A stretch of 64,000 nucleotides of DNA from contig OY987230.1 in the NCBI GenBank assembly GCA_963920705.1, positions 9,061,185-9,125,184 on the forward strand. The letters are read 5' to 3'. The notes under the pieces were generated by a model, which saw nothing but the letters and a program-made list of their open reading frames with translations, had not been told where the DNA came from and ran no database searches. A program made the translations under genes and the position numbers. Positions 44,168-56,075 of the stretch are shown in pieces (position 1 is the stretch's first letter; every line of letters begins with the position of its first letter). The stretch comes from Odiellus spinosus. Lineage: Eukaryota > Arthropoda > Arachnida > Opiliones > Phalangiidae.

Positions 44168-44461
44168 TCAATTGTTTTTATTTGTAGATTCGTGCAGACC
44201 CATTAAAAACTTTCTTAATTTTCCTCTTCGCCCTCCCTTTAAAGCAACTTCCACACCATTCCATTTTCGATCCACTTTATGACGAGCCCAGTCGACATGT
44301 CTGATTGTCAATTCGTCACCCCATGCATTCTCTTCCTTAATCTCTCGTAAACACCTCGTTCGTCGATATTGCGGTTGCATACTGGCAAGGCATCAGAGAT
44401 GCGTATTGTCTCTCCAAACAATAACTCCGTGACAGACACGCTGTTCTAACTCAGTTAATGT
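44168..44461 (-). CDS. Protein-like exon with one in-frame TGA
   Basis: Read on the - strand, a pyrimidine-rich tract ending TTTCGCAG (acceptor 44464-44462) opens an exon at 44461. It encodes about 22 residues (TLTELEQRVCHG, then VIVWRDNTHL) and reaches TGA at 44395-44393. The same frame then stays open for 75 more codons that look protein-like (REIKEENAWGDELTIRHVDW, then ARHKVDRKWNGVEVA, then a basic GGRRGK tail), to a stop at about 44168. The peptide is charged and tryptophan-containing, unlike most chance frames here. I do not recognise the family. Explanations are a last exon ending at the TGA with a chance open frame after it, a pseudogene or transposon-derived fragment with one nonsense change, or a selenocysteine codon. 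No upstream exon of this gene was found. The + strand gene begins its visible exons 840 bp away in the other direction. Confidence 0.4.
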
Positions 44462-44464
44462 CTG

Positions 44465-45296
44465 CGAAATGAGGGAGGAGTAGGCGCTAGAGGAATTTTT
44501 GTTCTAAGAATATATTTTGGCAACGCTTTCTAAACTGTATACGTCAGCCTGGGACAAAAATTGGCCAACCCATTTCGATTGCGTCACTTCATCGCGTCAA
44601 GTACGACAGTTAAGCCTTTTTGATGGCCCCGTTATTTTGCACTACCACCTCAATACGACTCTTCGTATTTTTGGCGCCAATTTGTGGTTTGTGTAAAGAT
44701 GTTACACTTTTATCATAAATATGAACTCCCGCGTTATATTACATTTCCTTTAAAAATTATCGAAGTCAGCGAAAAATGGATCGCTGTTAACTCAACTCAA
44801 TTTGACTGAACAAGTTTAACCCAAAATTTGATGATTTGAACAAACTTTTAGAATGAAATTAATTTAATTATGCATTAAAACTTTAATTATTTAATATTAC
44901 CACTGGTACGTAGTGAAAATTTAAATACAAAATTACAAGACACGACTAGTTTCGACACCATTCACTAGTATTCTTAGAGTTCTTTCTGTGAAAGAAATAT
45001 TTCACAAATTCGAAGCGCGTTTTCAATCAAGATTTTTGTTGCCCAAGAATCGAGCTTTCGCGTCAAATCAAAGGAGAAGCTTAAATTGACAGAGAAGCCG
45101 ATATCTAAATGAATTCCATATAAGTTTCTCTTAAAAAAGCTGAAACTAAACCCTGAAAAACGGTGATTGAAAACGGGGCTTAAGAAGTGATAATTTTTCC
45201 ATTCATTTTTTTAATTAGATCTTTGTTATCTTTATTTTTTCTCAACCAATTGTCTAACCAATTTTTTTATTCTCTTTGTCTATTTTTTCGCAACAG
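44465..45296. other. Intergenic or intronic sequence before the main exon
   Basis: AT-rich with no clear repeat. The last 60 bases hold the pyrimidine-rich acceptor tract TATTCTCTTTGTCTATTTTT ending in CGCAACAG. Confidence 0.4.
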
Positions 45297-45556
45297 CAGC
45301 CTTCGTCAACGCCCGAAGACGAGTTAATCTGCGCGGTGACACCGCCCCTCACCACAAAAAGATCTCGAGTCGAAGAATGTCTTCCATTCTCATATCCGGG
45401 GATGGTCAGCTTAGACGCGGCGACGTTAGCCGCTTATTGGTACAACTCGCCTTGGACGCGACTCTCGGCCATGTCCGCCTTTAAACCGTGGGCCACCAGC
45501 ATAGGCAAAGACGGAAAACCCTTACTCGTACCTCTACCGGCCTATCTCAACGACAG
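45297..45556 (+). CDS. Internal exon of an unrecognised gene (exon a)
   Basis: 260 nt, opened by a good acceptor (pyrimidine tract then CAACAG) and closed by a strong donor, GACAG|GTAAGA. It starts in phase 0 and gives 86 codons plus the two bases AG. Its GC content is well above the flanks, as expected for coding DNA. The peptide begins QPSSTPEDEL, has a short basic patch TKRSR at about residues 20-24, a small-residue and aromatic core YPGMVSLDAATLAAYWYN at about 33-50, tryptophans at about 48, 53 and 65 and GKDGKPLLVPLPAYLND at the end. No catalytic motif, membrane segment or known domain is visible. The style resembles the linker parts of animal transcription regulators, which is inference only. 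The next exon is at 48903. A start codon and earlier exons must lie upstream; an in-frame ATG is not visible between the acceptor and the exon. The protein family is unknown to me. Confidence 0.75.
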
Positions 45557-45978
45557 GTAAGACAAGTTCTCTTAAATACTTAGCGGTTAGAAAATGAGAC
45601 ATTGCTACTTTCTATTAGTTAAAAATTAAGTGTCAATTCGGCTCGTGGTTAAATATTGTGATAGAACTTTTCTCAGTGTTAAAAGTGTAGCATAAGTTTT
45701 TAAACAATATTATATGACCGTTAACCTATTCAGTAATGTAATTGAAACCGTTTCTAATCCTTTTAGAAAGGTCAAAATGAAAAATTTTAGAGTTAGTTAA
45801 TCGCTCGAAAAGTTAATTTGAGCCTTCGAAACAATTTTCAAATTGGTTTCGAAGTGTCAAGCACGAACGTATTTGTAATACTGTTCAAACAATATCCTAT
45901 GAACTTTTTTACTATCTGGAAAATCAACAGTAGCGATAAGAATGGATAATCCTGTAGATAACCTCGCATTTCCGGAAC

Positions 45979-46158
45979 TAGAGATCGGGGTTTGGACAAA
46001 ATAATCCACAACTATCAGATAATCAGTTAATCATAAAAAAATAATCGGAAAATTATTCGCGATTACATTGGATTTATCATAGACTTTTTTTCGGAAAATT
46101 TTAAGTTATGAATAAAGATAAAATAATCAGAAATTTCTTGTCCAAACCCCGATCTCTA
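45979..46158. mobile_element. MITE P, complete copy in the intron
   Basis: 180 bp with inverted ends TAGAGATCGGGGTTTGGACA and TGTCCAAACCCCGATCTCTA, perfect over 20 bp. TA at each border suits a Tc1/mariner-type insertion. A left-half relative is at 36060-36128. Confidence 0.8.
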
Positions 46159-47125
46159 TCCAGAACCAGATGGATAATTAGATTGTATAACCCTTTTTGA
46201 CCAGTACCACCCCATACAATCATCCCTCTTCGTTCAATTGTCACCCTATACTACCTCCTAACTAGACCCCTTTGTAGAAAACATCTATTTTAAAAGTTTA
46301 TTTGATATAACGATATACAATTTTGCTTCTAAGGATTAAATACTTCAGTTAAGAACCGGTTTTCTATGTAGTAAAGGAAAGTACCACGCGAGCTTAATTG
46401 ACACTTTAATCGAGCCGCGTTGACAATTACTTTTTAACCTTGATTTGCGAGCCGCAATGTCTCTATTGACGTTTAAGCTAACTTCGTTGCATTATCAAAA
46501 CCTTTCACCTTCGTATTAGACAGATAGAAACTGTATAGTTTGGTGGTTTTTATTCTTTTGGCATAAATTAAACACGCGATTTTTTTTATCATTTCGGTTG
46601 TCGTTATTATTCTTTACACGCGATACGCCGCCTTCTCATCGTCATATATTATTTTGTGTCCTTATAACGCGAATGTAGTCCACCGGGAATAAGTATTTGT
46701 ACGTGTGCGATGAAGTTCTAGCATTAGATTCGTAGGTTTAATGGCCACTTTGCACGGAATATGTAGATGAGCTTTTTTTATTTGTACGAATCGCGCGTGT
46801 CTGTTCCACGTACATTGTAAATGACCCCTTTTCTCCAAAATCTATTCTTTCCGCTCTCCCTGTTTAAAGGGAACCTGTGCCATTAATGAAAGAAATGTTA
46901 AAGACAAATAAAATATTAAATAATTGTGTAGCTCATGTGAATTTCAAAAAATATACTTTAGGTCAATTAGAAGTCGCCACAGTCATAAGCACCGCCATAA
47001 CATAGGACGAACTTGTTGGTGACGTAGTGTTCTTTGCTCCGAGACTGGCTTGCGGCTTTAGTTAGCCCTTCTCTTGAACCAATGGGAAATACCACTGAGG
47101 ATATAAAAGATTTGTTTAAAATATG
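46159..47125. other. Intron sequence, nothing recognised
   Basis: AT-rich. Includes TTTAAAGGGAACCTG at 46863, one of many TTAA-AGGG words in the window. Confidence 0.35.
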
Positions 47126-47690
47126 ACAGGGTTCGTACACAACCTGGAAAACCTGGAAAATTCAGGGAATTTGAAAATTATTCCAAAAAGTCAGGGAAAA
47201 TTCAGGGAGTTTGAAAATTGGCCCAAAAGGTCAGGGAACTTGAAAATTGGTCCGAAAGGACAGGGAAAAGTCAGGAAATTTGAAAATTAGCCTAAAAGGT
47301 CAGGGAATTTTAAAATTGGTCCAAAAGGACAGGGAAAGTCGGGGAATTTGAAAATTGCTCCAAAAGGTCAGGCAAAAGTCAGGGAATTTGAAAATGAGCC
47401 AAAATATTCTGGGTCCTGTCAAAGAACTGTTTATGATTGATTGACCAATTAATTATTTTAAACTTGAAATTTTGCCTACTAATTAAAATGTGTTCTCATA
47501 TTCTGAGTAAACTATCAACCATGATTGATAAACCCTGTCAAATAAAAAATGGGAATTGCCAAGAGCTCACCCAAAAGAATAAATTCATGAAAAAAATATT
47601 AAAATTGGTCAGGGAAATGATTTAGAAATGGCCAGGGAAAACCTGGAAAAGTCAGGAAAATTTATTTCCAAAATTTTGTACGAACCCTGT
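47126..47690. mobile_element. MITE family B, copy 2
   Basis: Inverted ends ACAGGGTTCGTAC and GTACGAACCCTGT, perfect over 13 bp. Inside are six or so direct repeats with GAAAATTGG(C/T)CCAAAAGG and CAGGGAA, of about 35-50 bp. The other copies are 29141-29697 and part of 22348-22456. ACAGGGTTCGTAC with AACCTGGAAAA is a pattern seen in non-autonomous elements of many animals (from memory). Confidence 0.85.
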
Positions 47691-48446
47691 ATGAATACTA
47701 TGACGATTTTCCACGTCCATAACATATTTAATAATGATCATAAATTGAAAAGATTAAAAGATTTCAATGTTTTGAAATATTTTATTTTTTTATACTTTAA
47801 TGCCGAATCACGCGCGTTTCAAACTCTTGCGTCGAAACGCTCAAACATTTTTCTGTGTGCAACCAAATTTAGCAGTTATTTTTATCTTGGAATATAATAT
47901 ACCTCCAATATCAATATCAAACTCTAATTATGAGAATTTTATGGCTTAGAAATAGCTAGATTAAAATATCAACCATAGTTTATTCTTGGAAAATTCTCTT
48001 CGTGAGTAGTAAATTTTAAAACTATTTATCTTTAATTTATTCTGAATTTGAAATTGGTTCCAAGAAATTTCGTCCCGAAAGCCAAGTTGAACCGCATATT
48101 AATATGTTAATAGCATATATTAATATTGCCTGTAAAATTATTAACTTCAAACGTTAATTTTATAAACTTTCCGTCTAATGTTAGCTTAATTAAAATATTG
48201 ATTGGTTTAAAATTTCAAAAGCGTTATTTTTTATTTTAAAAATATATCTAGTGCGTATTTGAAACTTCTCGGAATTCAGAGATGGATATTATTAAATTTG
48301 AGTATTCGTGAGCTTTAAAATATAAGGAAAATAATAAAATTAAAAATTTCTCGGTACTGAAAGTGTATTTCAATTCAATTTTCTTGTCATTTGGTCACGT
48401 GTTAATGCGACTAACATTGATACTAGCGCGATAACTACTATTGTAG

Positions 48447-48497
48447 CTTTAACTGTACTAAAATGATGACATAACATAGTACGTACACTGACTTCGG
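48447..48497 (+). repeat. Family J fragment in the intron
   Basis: TGTAGCTTTAACTGTACTAA, AATGATGACATAAC and AGTACGTACACTG match the J left end. Confidence 0.55.
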
Positions 48498-48902
48498 GGA
48501 ATGATTTTGAGCGTTTCTACTCAATTTATTTTGGATAAATTAGGTTTGGTTAGGCTTAACAGATAGCTTTTACTTTTCATCTTCAATAGATAAAAATATA
48601 AAATGGCGTTTTTGTGCTTCTTCAACTTGTTAATTTCGCTAAGTTAGCGTAATTTTCACTATAGAAGGTGGTTGACGTAGTTAGTGACGTATAAAAAACT
48701 AATTGAACAAGCTATCTTGATTGTTCTTATTAATTTGTCTAAAAATGTATATCGTTTCTAGACAAATTACCTTATTACATTAATGGCACAGCCCCTCGCA
48801 ACTTTCAAATTATTCTTCACTGGATATTCTATTTTCTCTTTATCTTGTTTCTCTCGTCTTCTATCTCTTTTTCTTTACTGTCAATCTATCCGATAATCCC
48901 AG

Positions 48903-49007
48903 CGCTCCCAATACAGTTCCTGCAGTCTACCTGGCGGCGGCCCCAGAAACAACCCAGGGGAGCCCCGAAAATTCTGTCGATGGCGCTAGCTCTAGTGAGA
49001 ATGAAAA
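48903..49007 (+). CDS. Internal exon of the same gene (exon b)
   Basis: 105 nt, after a long pyrimidine tract (CTCTCGTCTTCTATCTCTTT and on) ending CCCAG, and before the donor GAAAA|GTGAGT. Its first base completes the split serine codon left by exon a, and this is the only frame open throughout. It encodes SAPNTVPAVYLAAAPETTQG and then SPENSVDGASSSENE, ending with the two bases AA of a split codon. The peptide is rich in Ser, Ala, Pro and acidic residues, likely disordered and possibly phosphorylated. Two nearer AGs at 48916 and 48925 would break the phase with exon a. No following exon that begins with the matching phase was found up to 64000, so the next intron is long or the exon lacks clear signals. 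Confidence 0.7.
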
Positions 49008-52000
49008 GTGAGTCCATCGTTTTTTGACGCGAAAGAAAGGACACTGTCGTGTGAAAGAATAATATTCCTCTTATTTAAACCTTCGAAAAAACTAAACATA
49101 TTGAGTGTTTTGTTTTGACCAGGTTTGGCTGGAATATCGGCTAAAAATTTGAGTAGCGCGATGTCACCAGGCTCATAAATCACTGAATTAAATTCATTGA
49201 TATGAACGGATATCGATAATACGAAAAGTTTATTATCGAGAATATAATACTCTTTTTGTGCCACGATCCAATAACAGAAGGTGGGTAAAAGACTTTAAGG
49301 CTTAACCCGTTAAGTGAGAAGATCTATATGAGCAAAATACAGCTTATAAAATACAGAATTAACCCAGAAATGTACAAAAATAACGTTACATAAAAACCAC
49401 AGCACGTATAACTTAAAAAAAGAGTAAAAAAAAAAATGTAATGAAGCAAAATTTTATTTTAAAGAAACGTAATATGTTTTGCGCATTTTTGGCGTGGTTA
49501 GGAATACTATTATTTTAAACCCTTCAGTAACATTTTAATGAAATTTTCTCTATTATCCTTTAATTATTCTATTTTAAATACTTAGCCGCGAACTTGTGGC
49601 TTTTCAAATGTCGTTTCTTTTTTTATTTTTAAATATCGAAATGGTTTGCTCGCCTTGTTTTAGTGTTTTTTCCGTCTCTCAATCCTTATTGCCCCTTGTG
49701 AGGGAAAGGTTAGAGAGAAAGTCGGAGGCGTACGTACTTAATCCTTTTGAGACGAGACACTAGTCGCTATCCCAGGGTTCAGTAGGGTCCCAATAGTACA
49801 AAAACCAGAACCTTCCAGCGGGTCTGAACAACGGGCGAAAACGAAAGCCTTTCATTATTGCTGACGGCGGAAGAAACCAAAGGGTTTTCTCGGTTTCCGC
49901 CCATGACGATTCTTTACAAAAGCAAACTAGTAACGAAAGGGTTTTTCTAAGTTATCACGCGGGATATAAAGGCCAATTTTCTGGACTTACTAAGGCTTCA
50001 GTCATCAGCCATGAACTACTCTATTTTATTTTCTTGACTATTCTATATTTCGCGTTATATGTTCCTTTTTTTGGACAATATAGAATCAAGGTCGAATTGG
50101 TACCTGTCTATTATTTTCTATACAATTTTATCTGGGAAAACTTCTCACATACAGGCTTGTTTCTTGCCATAACATAATTTTCGCTTATTTTACTGGGTCT
50201 TGTGTGAGAGCAAGGGGTCATCCTCGTATTTTAAACACGTACAACAGAATCAGTTTGTACCAGGAAAGTTTTCGATTGGGGGGTACAGCATAAATTTGAT
50301 ATTGGCGCCCAATTGATAGGCTCTTGCCTTTTAGAACCTATTTGGAACGGATTTGGCGCCGTTTCTAAGCTTTTAGGAGGTACATTGTACTCCTGTAACT
50401 CCTCGTTTCCCTATTCCTGCCCCCCCCCTGCCCTTCGCATAAGGGCGGAGTGTGTAACATACTGAGCTCCATGTTGAAAACGCTCCCAGACAGAGGCCAA
50501 AGTAAAAACCCCTCATAAACGCCATTTCTCTTTTGGGCTTTAGTTCAAAGGTCTTCATCTCTTGGATTTATTTTCTTGAGTTAGAGTTGAACTATTAGTT
50601 TTCAATATTTTGAATACACACTCGAAAATAAAAAATATCTAAGCCTCTGTTAACTAGAAATGTTTCAAGATTATATATGCACCGAACCGAACTTTCTTAT
50701 AATAGTATCGATATATATATAGGAAAAAAAGAGCTTGGTACGTAACGATATTTAAAGCTAAGGAATATTTTAAAGAGACAATGAAGTAAAAAGTTTAATA
50801 TTAACAAATTTTCAAGTCAGAAAGTTTTTAACTTAGTCTTAAAGTAGGCTTAACGGTGATAAATGGCACAGTTTCGGTTTGATTTGAAATTCACAACTGG
50901 CCTATCACGCTAGAAGCCAGGCTTCATTTGATTATTTAAGTGACACAAAAGCTGGTTAGCGGGAGACAATGATTCGGCTAGATTTCTAACTTCCGGTTGA
51001 TTCATATTAGAGTTCTAAATTAGTAATTTAATGGTAATTTACGGTTTGCTATAGTTAAATTACCTATAGGCAATTTTTACTTCTAAAATTTTATGGATTA
51101 ATAGTGAACAATTGGTTAAAAGAGGTTAAAGTTTAACGTTTTAAAACGCCTAAAAATCTACTTTTCAATATAGTTATTCGTATTTGTCGTCGTTAATGAC
51201 ATGTTAATGTCCAAATCACTTTGTTCAAGCGTATCATGAAAAACATTACATTTTTCACGACGGTTTTGGTTGTTTAGTCAGAAATAAGTTTTAGAACTCT
51301 ACTCTTCGTTTCGGATACAATTTATTTCTTATTAAATTAGTGAATTAAGGATATTTAAACGATAATTAAATAATCGATAAAAAATCGGTTTCATTATCAC
51401 TTTAAATCGGATACATTTAATGCGCAGAATTTTGAAAGAACCTTGATTTCAGTCCGTATAAAGCGAGCCCATTGGCTATAGGACCAACGTTTATCAGAAT
51501 TATAATCGCATTTAGGTAAAGACGCAGTTAGAGCTCTGTAGGCGTTGTTTTCTCATGGTGATACCAACCATAAGTTCCCGTTCCACTTGTAAAAAAACTT
51601 TCTTTCATCTTTGTATGAAAAAAAATGTATTACCGTTTGTTACGAACTTTATTTATCGTCATTTTCACTCCTCGATGAAAAAATATTTCTCAATTGATAG
51701 AAAAATGTAGATTGGAAGGGGAAGAAGAGAATTGGACAAAAAGGTGTCGGAACACAATCGTGCCCCCGCGGTAACATGGTAAATCATCATATTCAGGCGG
51801 CTAGCTCCCGAGTTTAAATCTATGTACAATTTGGAACCCCCTCCTCCTCTGCTCTGAACAGGGTGACGAAGTCCCATAAGTTTTCCATCGCTAACTTCAT
51901 ATATATTTTCTATCGATATGATTCATCAATACGAGGTTACTGGTCCACGAACCCTCTTTCATTTGAAAGACGATTAGGCTTAGCGTTCCCGGTCAATTGA

Positions 52001-52454
52001 TACACGGATATTCATCGCGTTGGGAAAAAGCTATACCCTACCATATAGTCGTAATGATGAGGAGGGGGGACTGTATTTTAAAGGGAAAGTGAATTGATTT
52101 TAACAATTGAAGTACCTTCATTTAGATATATGGGCGGAATGTTTAACGTATTGCCCAAGGCTTCGTTCAGTAACTCTCAACGGGAAGTATCCGGTTTTTA
52201 GCAAATAAGTTTCGCAAGGCTACGTCAAAAGTTGTTGAACGAATTTTTTGATCCATTGTAAAAAGGTGGTTTTAAACTCTTGAAGTTGTGACAAAGGCTT
52301 AAGTAATTATAGCTAATCGCGTTCGAATCTAATCAAAGATATAAATCAAGCTGTCGATATCACTAATTTAAAACAACTAAATCGCTCTCGTCAAAATACG
52401 TTATAATTTGGGTTATAATCTATCCCACTTAAATAGAATTCATTAAATTTGAGA
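49008..52454. other. Probable intron or intergenic DNA, nothing recognised
   Basis: AT-rich with small GC-richer patches at 49730-49960 and 50370-50480. Frames at 48992-49264, 50373-50558 and 51665-51877 (all -) lack splice support. TTTAAAGGGAAAG at 52078 is a possible TTAA-element end. GATTAGGCTTAGCG lies at 51972. Confidence 0.4.
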
Positions 52455-52751
52455 TCAATATATCACCATTCCTACGTCATCATTTCGTTGCTCAACGAAA
52501 AAAGCTGCTCTTCCAGCAGATGAGTTCGTTGACTGGCCGATGAACAACGTGACGTTGAAACCGGAAATGCGAAAATACCGTTCAATGAAAAATCGCTCTC
52601 CAATGAGCTCAGCGCTGAGTCCATTGAGCGATACTGAACGTAGCCCAAGAAAGAGCCCCATACTTCATATTTTATTGGCTCTCTTGAATTTACGTTTTGA
52701 TGACGTTACGGATGTATACACGTACGGACATTGTAAATTAGTGGTTGATTG
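52455..52751 (+). other. Open frame with exon-like content, unproven
   Basis: A frame open from about 52453 to TGA at 52750 encodes Ser/Pro-rich, basic sequence (SPMSSALSPLSDTERSPRKS) that reads like phosphorylatable protein. A weak acceptor GCTCTTCCAG lies at 52506-52515. It would need a preceding exon ending in one base, which does not match exon b. No donor is evident. The - strand is also open over 68 codons. Confidence 0.2.
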
Positions 52752-52786
52752 ATTGATTTGAAACTTCTGTCGCTGTGTTGCTTAAT

Positions 52787-52920
52787 AGGGAGTCGGCAAG
52801 GAAGATATTGAAACGTCATAGGCATCTATCTCTCACCTCAGTGTCATCTCCCTTAGTGAGGGAGTTACAGTTAACTTCCCTACAAACGCTCCCTCAGTAA
52901 GGGGGTTACATGACGTCAGG
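52787..52920 (-). repeat. Dispersed repeat K, copy 2
   Basis: Reverse complement of 18250-18384. It begins AATAGGGAGTCGGCAAGGAA and contains CCCTTAGTGAGGGAGTTACA and CGCTCCCTCAGTAAGGG. Confidence 0.75.
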
Positions 52921-54055
52921 CTTCCTTTCCTCCTTAGCTGTATGCCGTCTCCCTATATATGGGTTCTTTAATAGTTAAAAAAAAGTTTTGCTATAGGTTT
53001 TAAGCTAATGACACATTCTAGCCAATCAGAGCCATTGTGGGTAAGGAAATAACCTAAACCGGATGTAGATCCCTTATTTTAAACTGGAAGACTTCTTTTT
53101 AAAACGTCTTAACTGAAGCAAATTCCCATTCTACTCCTCTTATAATGCAATCTAATGAATCTTAACTTTAATGATGCTAAGATTTTAGTGAAATGTGGGA
53201 ATAGCGTTACTGCACCTTTATTTTTCACGGAGCATTAGATATCACAGCTATATATAAGTCTCCCCTAGCCGATATAGACTTTCACTCCGATGGTATAAAA
53301 AAAGTTATTATACAATTGTGGAATAAGCATGCTGACAATTGGTGTTTTTATTGAAGAGGTACTTTCAGTTACGCCCCAACAGTTATCGAAAATTTTATAT
53401 ATATAATAAAAAAAATGACGTTAAACGCATTTTTAAGGGGGGGGGGGGGGGTCCTTGATATAGGGACCAGACTGGTGGCAATGTTATTTTTTTAATAGAA
53501 ATCCCTATGAAGGGGGGCTAAGGGTGAACCTGTTTCTCGGAAGAAACTCGAAGCGTTTGAAATTGCGCCCCGCGATTTGACAGAGGTCATGTTCTTCATC
53601 AAATTATTTTTATATATACCCTGAATTGAAAATATATTTTTTATATATTTAATATATAATACCGGTATTTGAATATATTTTCATTTTTTCTTCGATGTTT
53701 TATTTAAATTTTAAAGCTTAAGATCGCGCGTCTACACAAAGAATCTGGTTTAACAATTTTTCTCAATTTTATACCCGGTTTTGTGGTTCCTCCTCACTTC
53801 CAATTTGATTTTGTTTATTATATTTTAGTTCCTATGCCTTTTAAATGTTGAATATTTTCGACAATTAAATAATTAAATATTATATTACGTCATATACGCG
53901 AATAAATTGTTAAGTCTTAGGCCAATAAGAGGGCTTATTCACAATTGATCGACAATGGCTTGGTTCGCTCATTACTAAATCAATCACTTGAACAAGATAA
54001 GAGAGGAGATATTACTAATATATAGTGTATAGCTGCGTGCATACGAGGCCTTGCT
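52921..54055. other. AT-rich non-coding stretch
   Basis: A G run at 53437-53450. Dense ATATAT near 53625-53665. Nothing else recognised. Confidence 0.4.
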
Positions 54056-54061
54056 GTCGAT

Positions 54062-54130
54062 TGAAACCGTTTCGCTACGGTCGTGTGAACCGGAAAGTTT
54101 TATTTGTATCGATTTCTCGAAACTGCTTCA
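54062..54130 (+). mobile_element. MITE family C fragment
   Basis: GAAACCGTTTCGCTACGGTC and ATCGATTTCTCGAAACTGCTTC (two pieces) match the left part of C. It abuts copy 5, which runs in the opposite direction. Confidence 0.65.
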
Positions 54131-54413
54131 GCTACTGTCACACTATCATTTCTTAATCGATTTGAAACGGTAAAATCAAACCGATATTCAAATCGCCAGG
54201 AATCTTTCACGCATGATCTTTATAAATCGATTTATTGTAGCTTCATCTATCGGTTGTTGAAACCGAATCGGTACGAAACTGGTTCGCGAATCAGTTTCGA
54301 GAAATCGAATCAAATCGATTCGAGAAAAGACGGTTTCCCGTTCACACGACTCTGAAAGCGAAACGTTTTGAAACGGTTTAAATCGATTCCAAGGCCTATT
54401 ATGAACGCAGCTA
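54131..54413 (-). mobile_element. MITE family C, copy 5, near-complete
   Basis: It runs from GCTACTGTCACACTATCATT to CTATTATGAACGCAGC and contains all family blocks without insertion, about 283 bp. This is the best reference copy for the family. Confidence 0.85.
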
Positions 54414-54420
54414 TAGTGTA

Positions 54421-55380
54421 CGTCATTTTTGCTTGGATAAAGTTGGAGATAGCGAGGCATTATTTCTCTCTATTGGTCAGAATTCGGGCGGGAATATTTA
54501 AAAATATTTAGATTTTTAAAATAATAATTGTTGGGCATAATTCCACTTGATCAAATGGGTGTGATTTCTTGGAAAATATAGCATTATTATATTGATTAAT
54601 TATAAATGTGCCTCTTAGTTATTTTTATATTTTAGATTGAATGAACTGATTTGAAATTAAGAGTTAGTATACGAATAATGATTATTCATTCAATAAACTA
54701 GTAAATAGAATGGTCATTTCAGACTAATTTTGTTTACATGGTTTTAAATAACCATTTTAATTTAAATTTAGGTGCGCTCTGCGTAATACTTTTCGGAATA
54801 GGCCATTTTCCTATAGATTTCGTAGATATTTAATTAACAACGGAATTTTAATAATTACATTTTTAAACTCTTCTCATTACCTCTTTGAAACTATGAATTG
54901 AATATAATTGGAATACTTTACAATGAAATTCCCACGCATTCTTATACGAAATGAATATATTTCCAGGTAATCGTTATACTATCAAGGCCTTAAGGGTTTT
55001 TTATAAAAGAGAAATCCTCTTTGATCAACATACGACTATCGCGAAAATCCGCTTTGGGAAGAAAAATAACATTTCCCGGAAGTGTTTTCTCTTATTACCT
55101 ATATAGCTCGGGTAACCATGGCGACGTTTGATCCGATAAATTGAGTTCATTCTATTTCCCTAGTCGAACTCTTTTTCTATCTTGGTAAATGATTTGGTCG
55201 GAAATGTGACCCCTTCATGTTTCCCGTATCAAAAATTCACATGATACCAACTTATGTATTCCGAGAACCTATGAATATATTATATAGCAGTGGCGCTTTA
55301 AGTTCGACCTACAAGAAAAATGTTCTTGGCAAACTGATCAACGAATGTCACGTATAACACTGGACGATAGTGCTCCTTGT
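54421..55380. other. Non-coding stretch
   Basis: GGTAACCATGGCGACG at 55112-55127 is RFX X-box-like. No exon was supported. Confidence 0.35.
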
Positions 55381-55397
55381 TCAAGGAACATTTGCCA

Positions 55398-55812
55398 CAG
55401 CTTGGCACGGTCTCCGGTTTGTTGAGAAAAGCTTGGCACGGTCTCCGGTTTGTTGAGAAAAGCTTGGCACGGTCTCCGGTTTGTCGAGAAAAGCTTGGCA
55501 CGGTCTCCGGTTTGTCGAGAAAAGCTTGGCACGGTCTCCGGTTTGTCGAGAAAAGCTTGGCACGGTCTCCGGTTTGTCGAGAAAAGCTTGGCACGGTCTC
55601 CGGTTTGTCGAGAAAAGCTTGGCACGGTCTCCGGTTTGTCGAGAAAAGCTTGGCACGGTCTCCGGTTTGTCGAGAAAAGCTTGGCACGGTCTTAAGGTTT
55701 GTCGAGAAAAGCTTGGCACGGTCTTCGGTTTGTCGAGAACCGCTTGGCACGGTCTTCGGTTTATCGAAAACCGCTTGGCACCGTCTTGGGTTTGCCGAGA
55801 ACCGCTTGGCAT
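55398..55812 (+). repeat. 31-bp minisatellite
   Basis: Thirteen full units and a part of GCTTGGCACGGTCTCCGGTT plus TGTCGAGAAAA. Units 1-2 have TGTTGAG, most have TGTCGAG, and the last four drift (TCTTAAGG, TCTTCGG, ACCGC). Because 31 x 3 is a multiple of three, long frames stay open on both strands; these are not genes. It is GC-richer than the window. Confidence 0.96.
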
Positions 55813-56075
55813 AAAGGGAGAGCCAGACGATAAATCGTGGAGTAGGGATAATAAATGGGAGAGCCAGACGATAAATCGTGGAGTAGGGATAATAAATGGG
55901 AGAGCCAGACGATAAATCGTGGAGTAGGGATAATAAAGGGAGAGCCAGACGATAAATCGTGGAGTAGGGATAATAAAGGGAGAACCAGACGATAAATCGT
56001 GGAGTATGGATAATAAAGGGAGAGCCAGACGATAAATCGTGGAGTAGAGATAATAAAGGGAGAGCCGGACCTAGA
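55811..56075 (+). repeat. 40/41-bp minisatellite adjoining the 31-bp array
   Basis: Six full units and a part of GGGAGAGCCAGACGATAAAT plus CGTGGAGTAGGGATAATAAA. The first units are 41 bp (extra T), later ones 40 bp. It follows the 31-bp array with no gap. Confidence 0.95.

Larger units (their letters stand above)
45557..48902 (+). other. Intron between the two exons (3346 bp)
   Basis: Bounded by GTAAGA and a long pyrimidine tract ending CCCAG. Its phase is 2 (AG|C, serine). It holds a complete MITE P, a complete MITE B and a J fragment. It has no other supported exon; frames at 47437-47897 fall in or near element B. Confidence 0.7.

Noticed and set aside
45297-45556. Iroquois-type homeobox identity for exon a, from the words TLAAYWYN
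   Set aside because: The similarity is limited to a few residues, and the homeodomain that should follow is absent.
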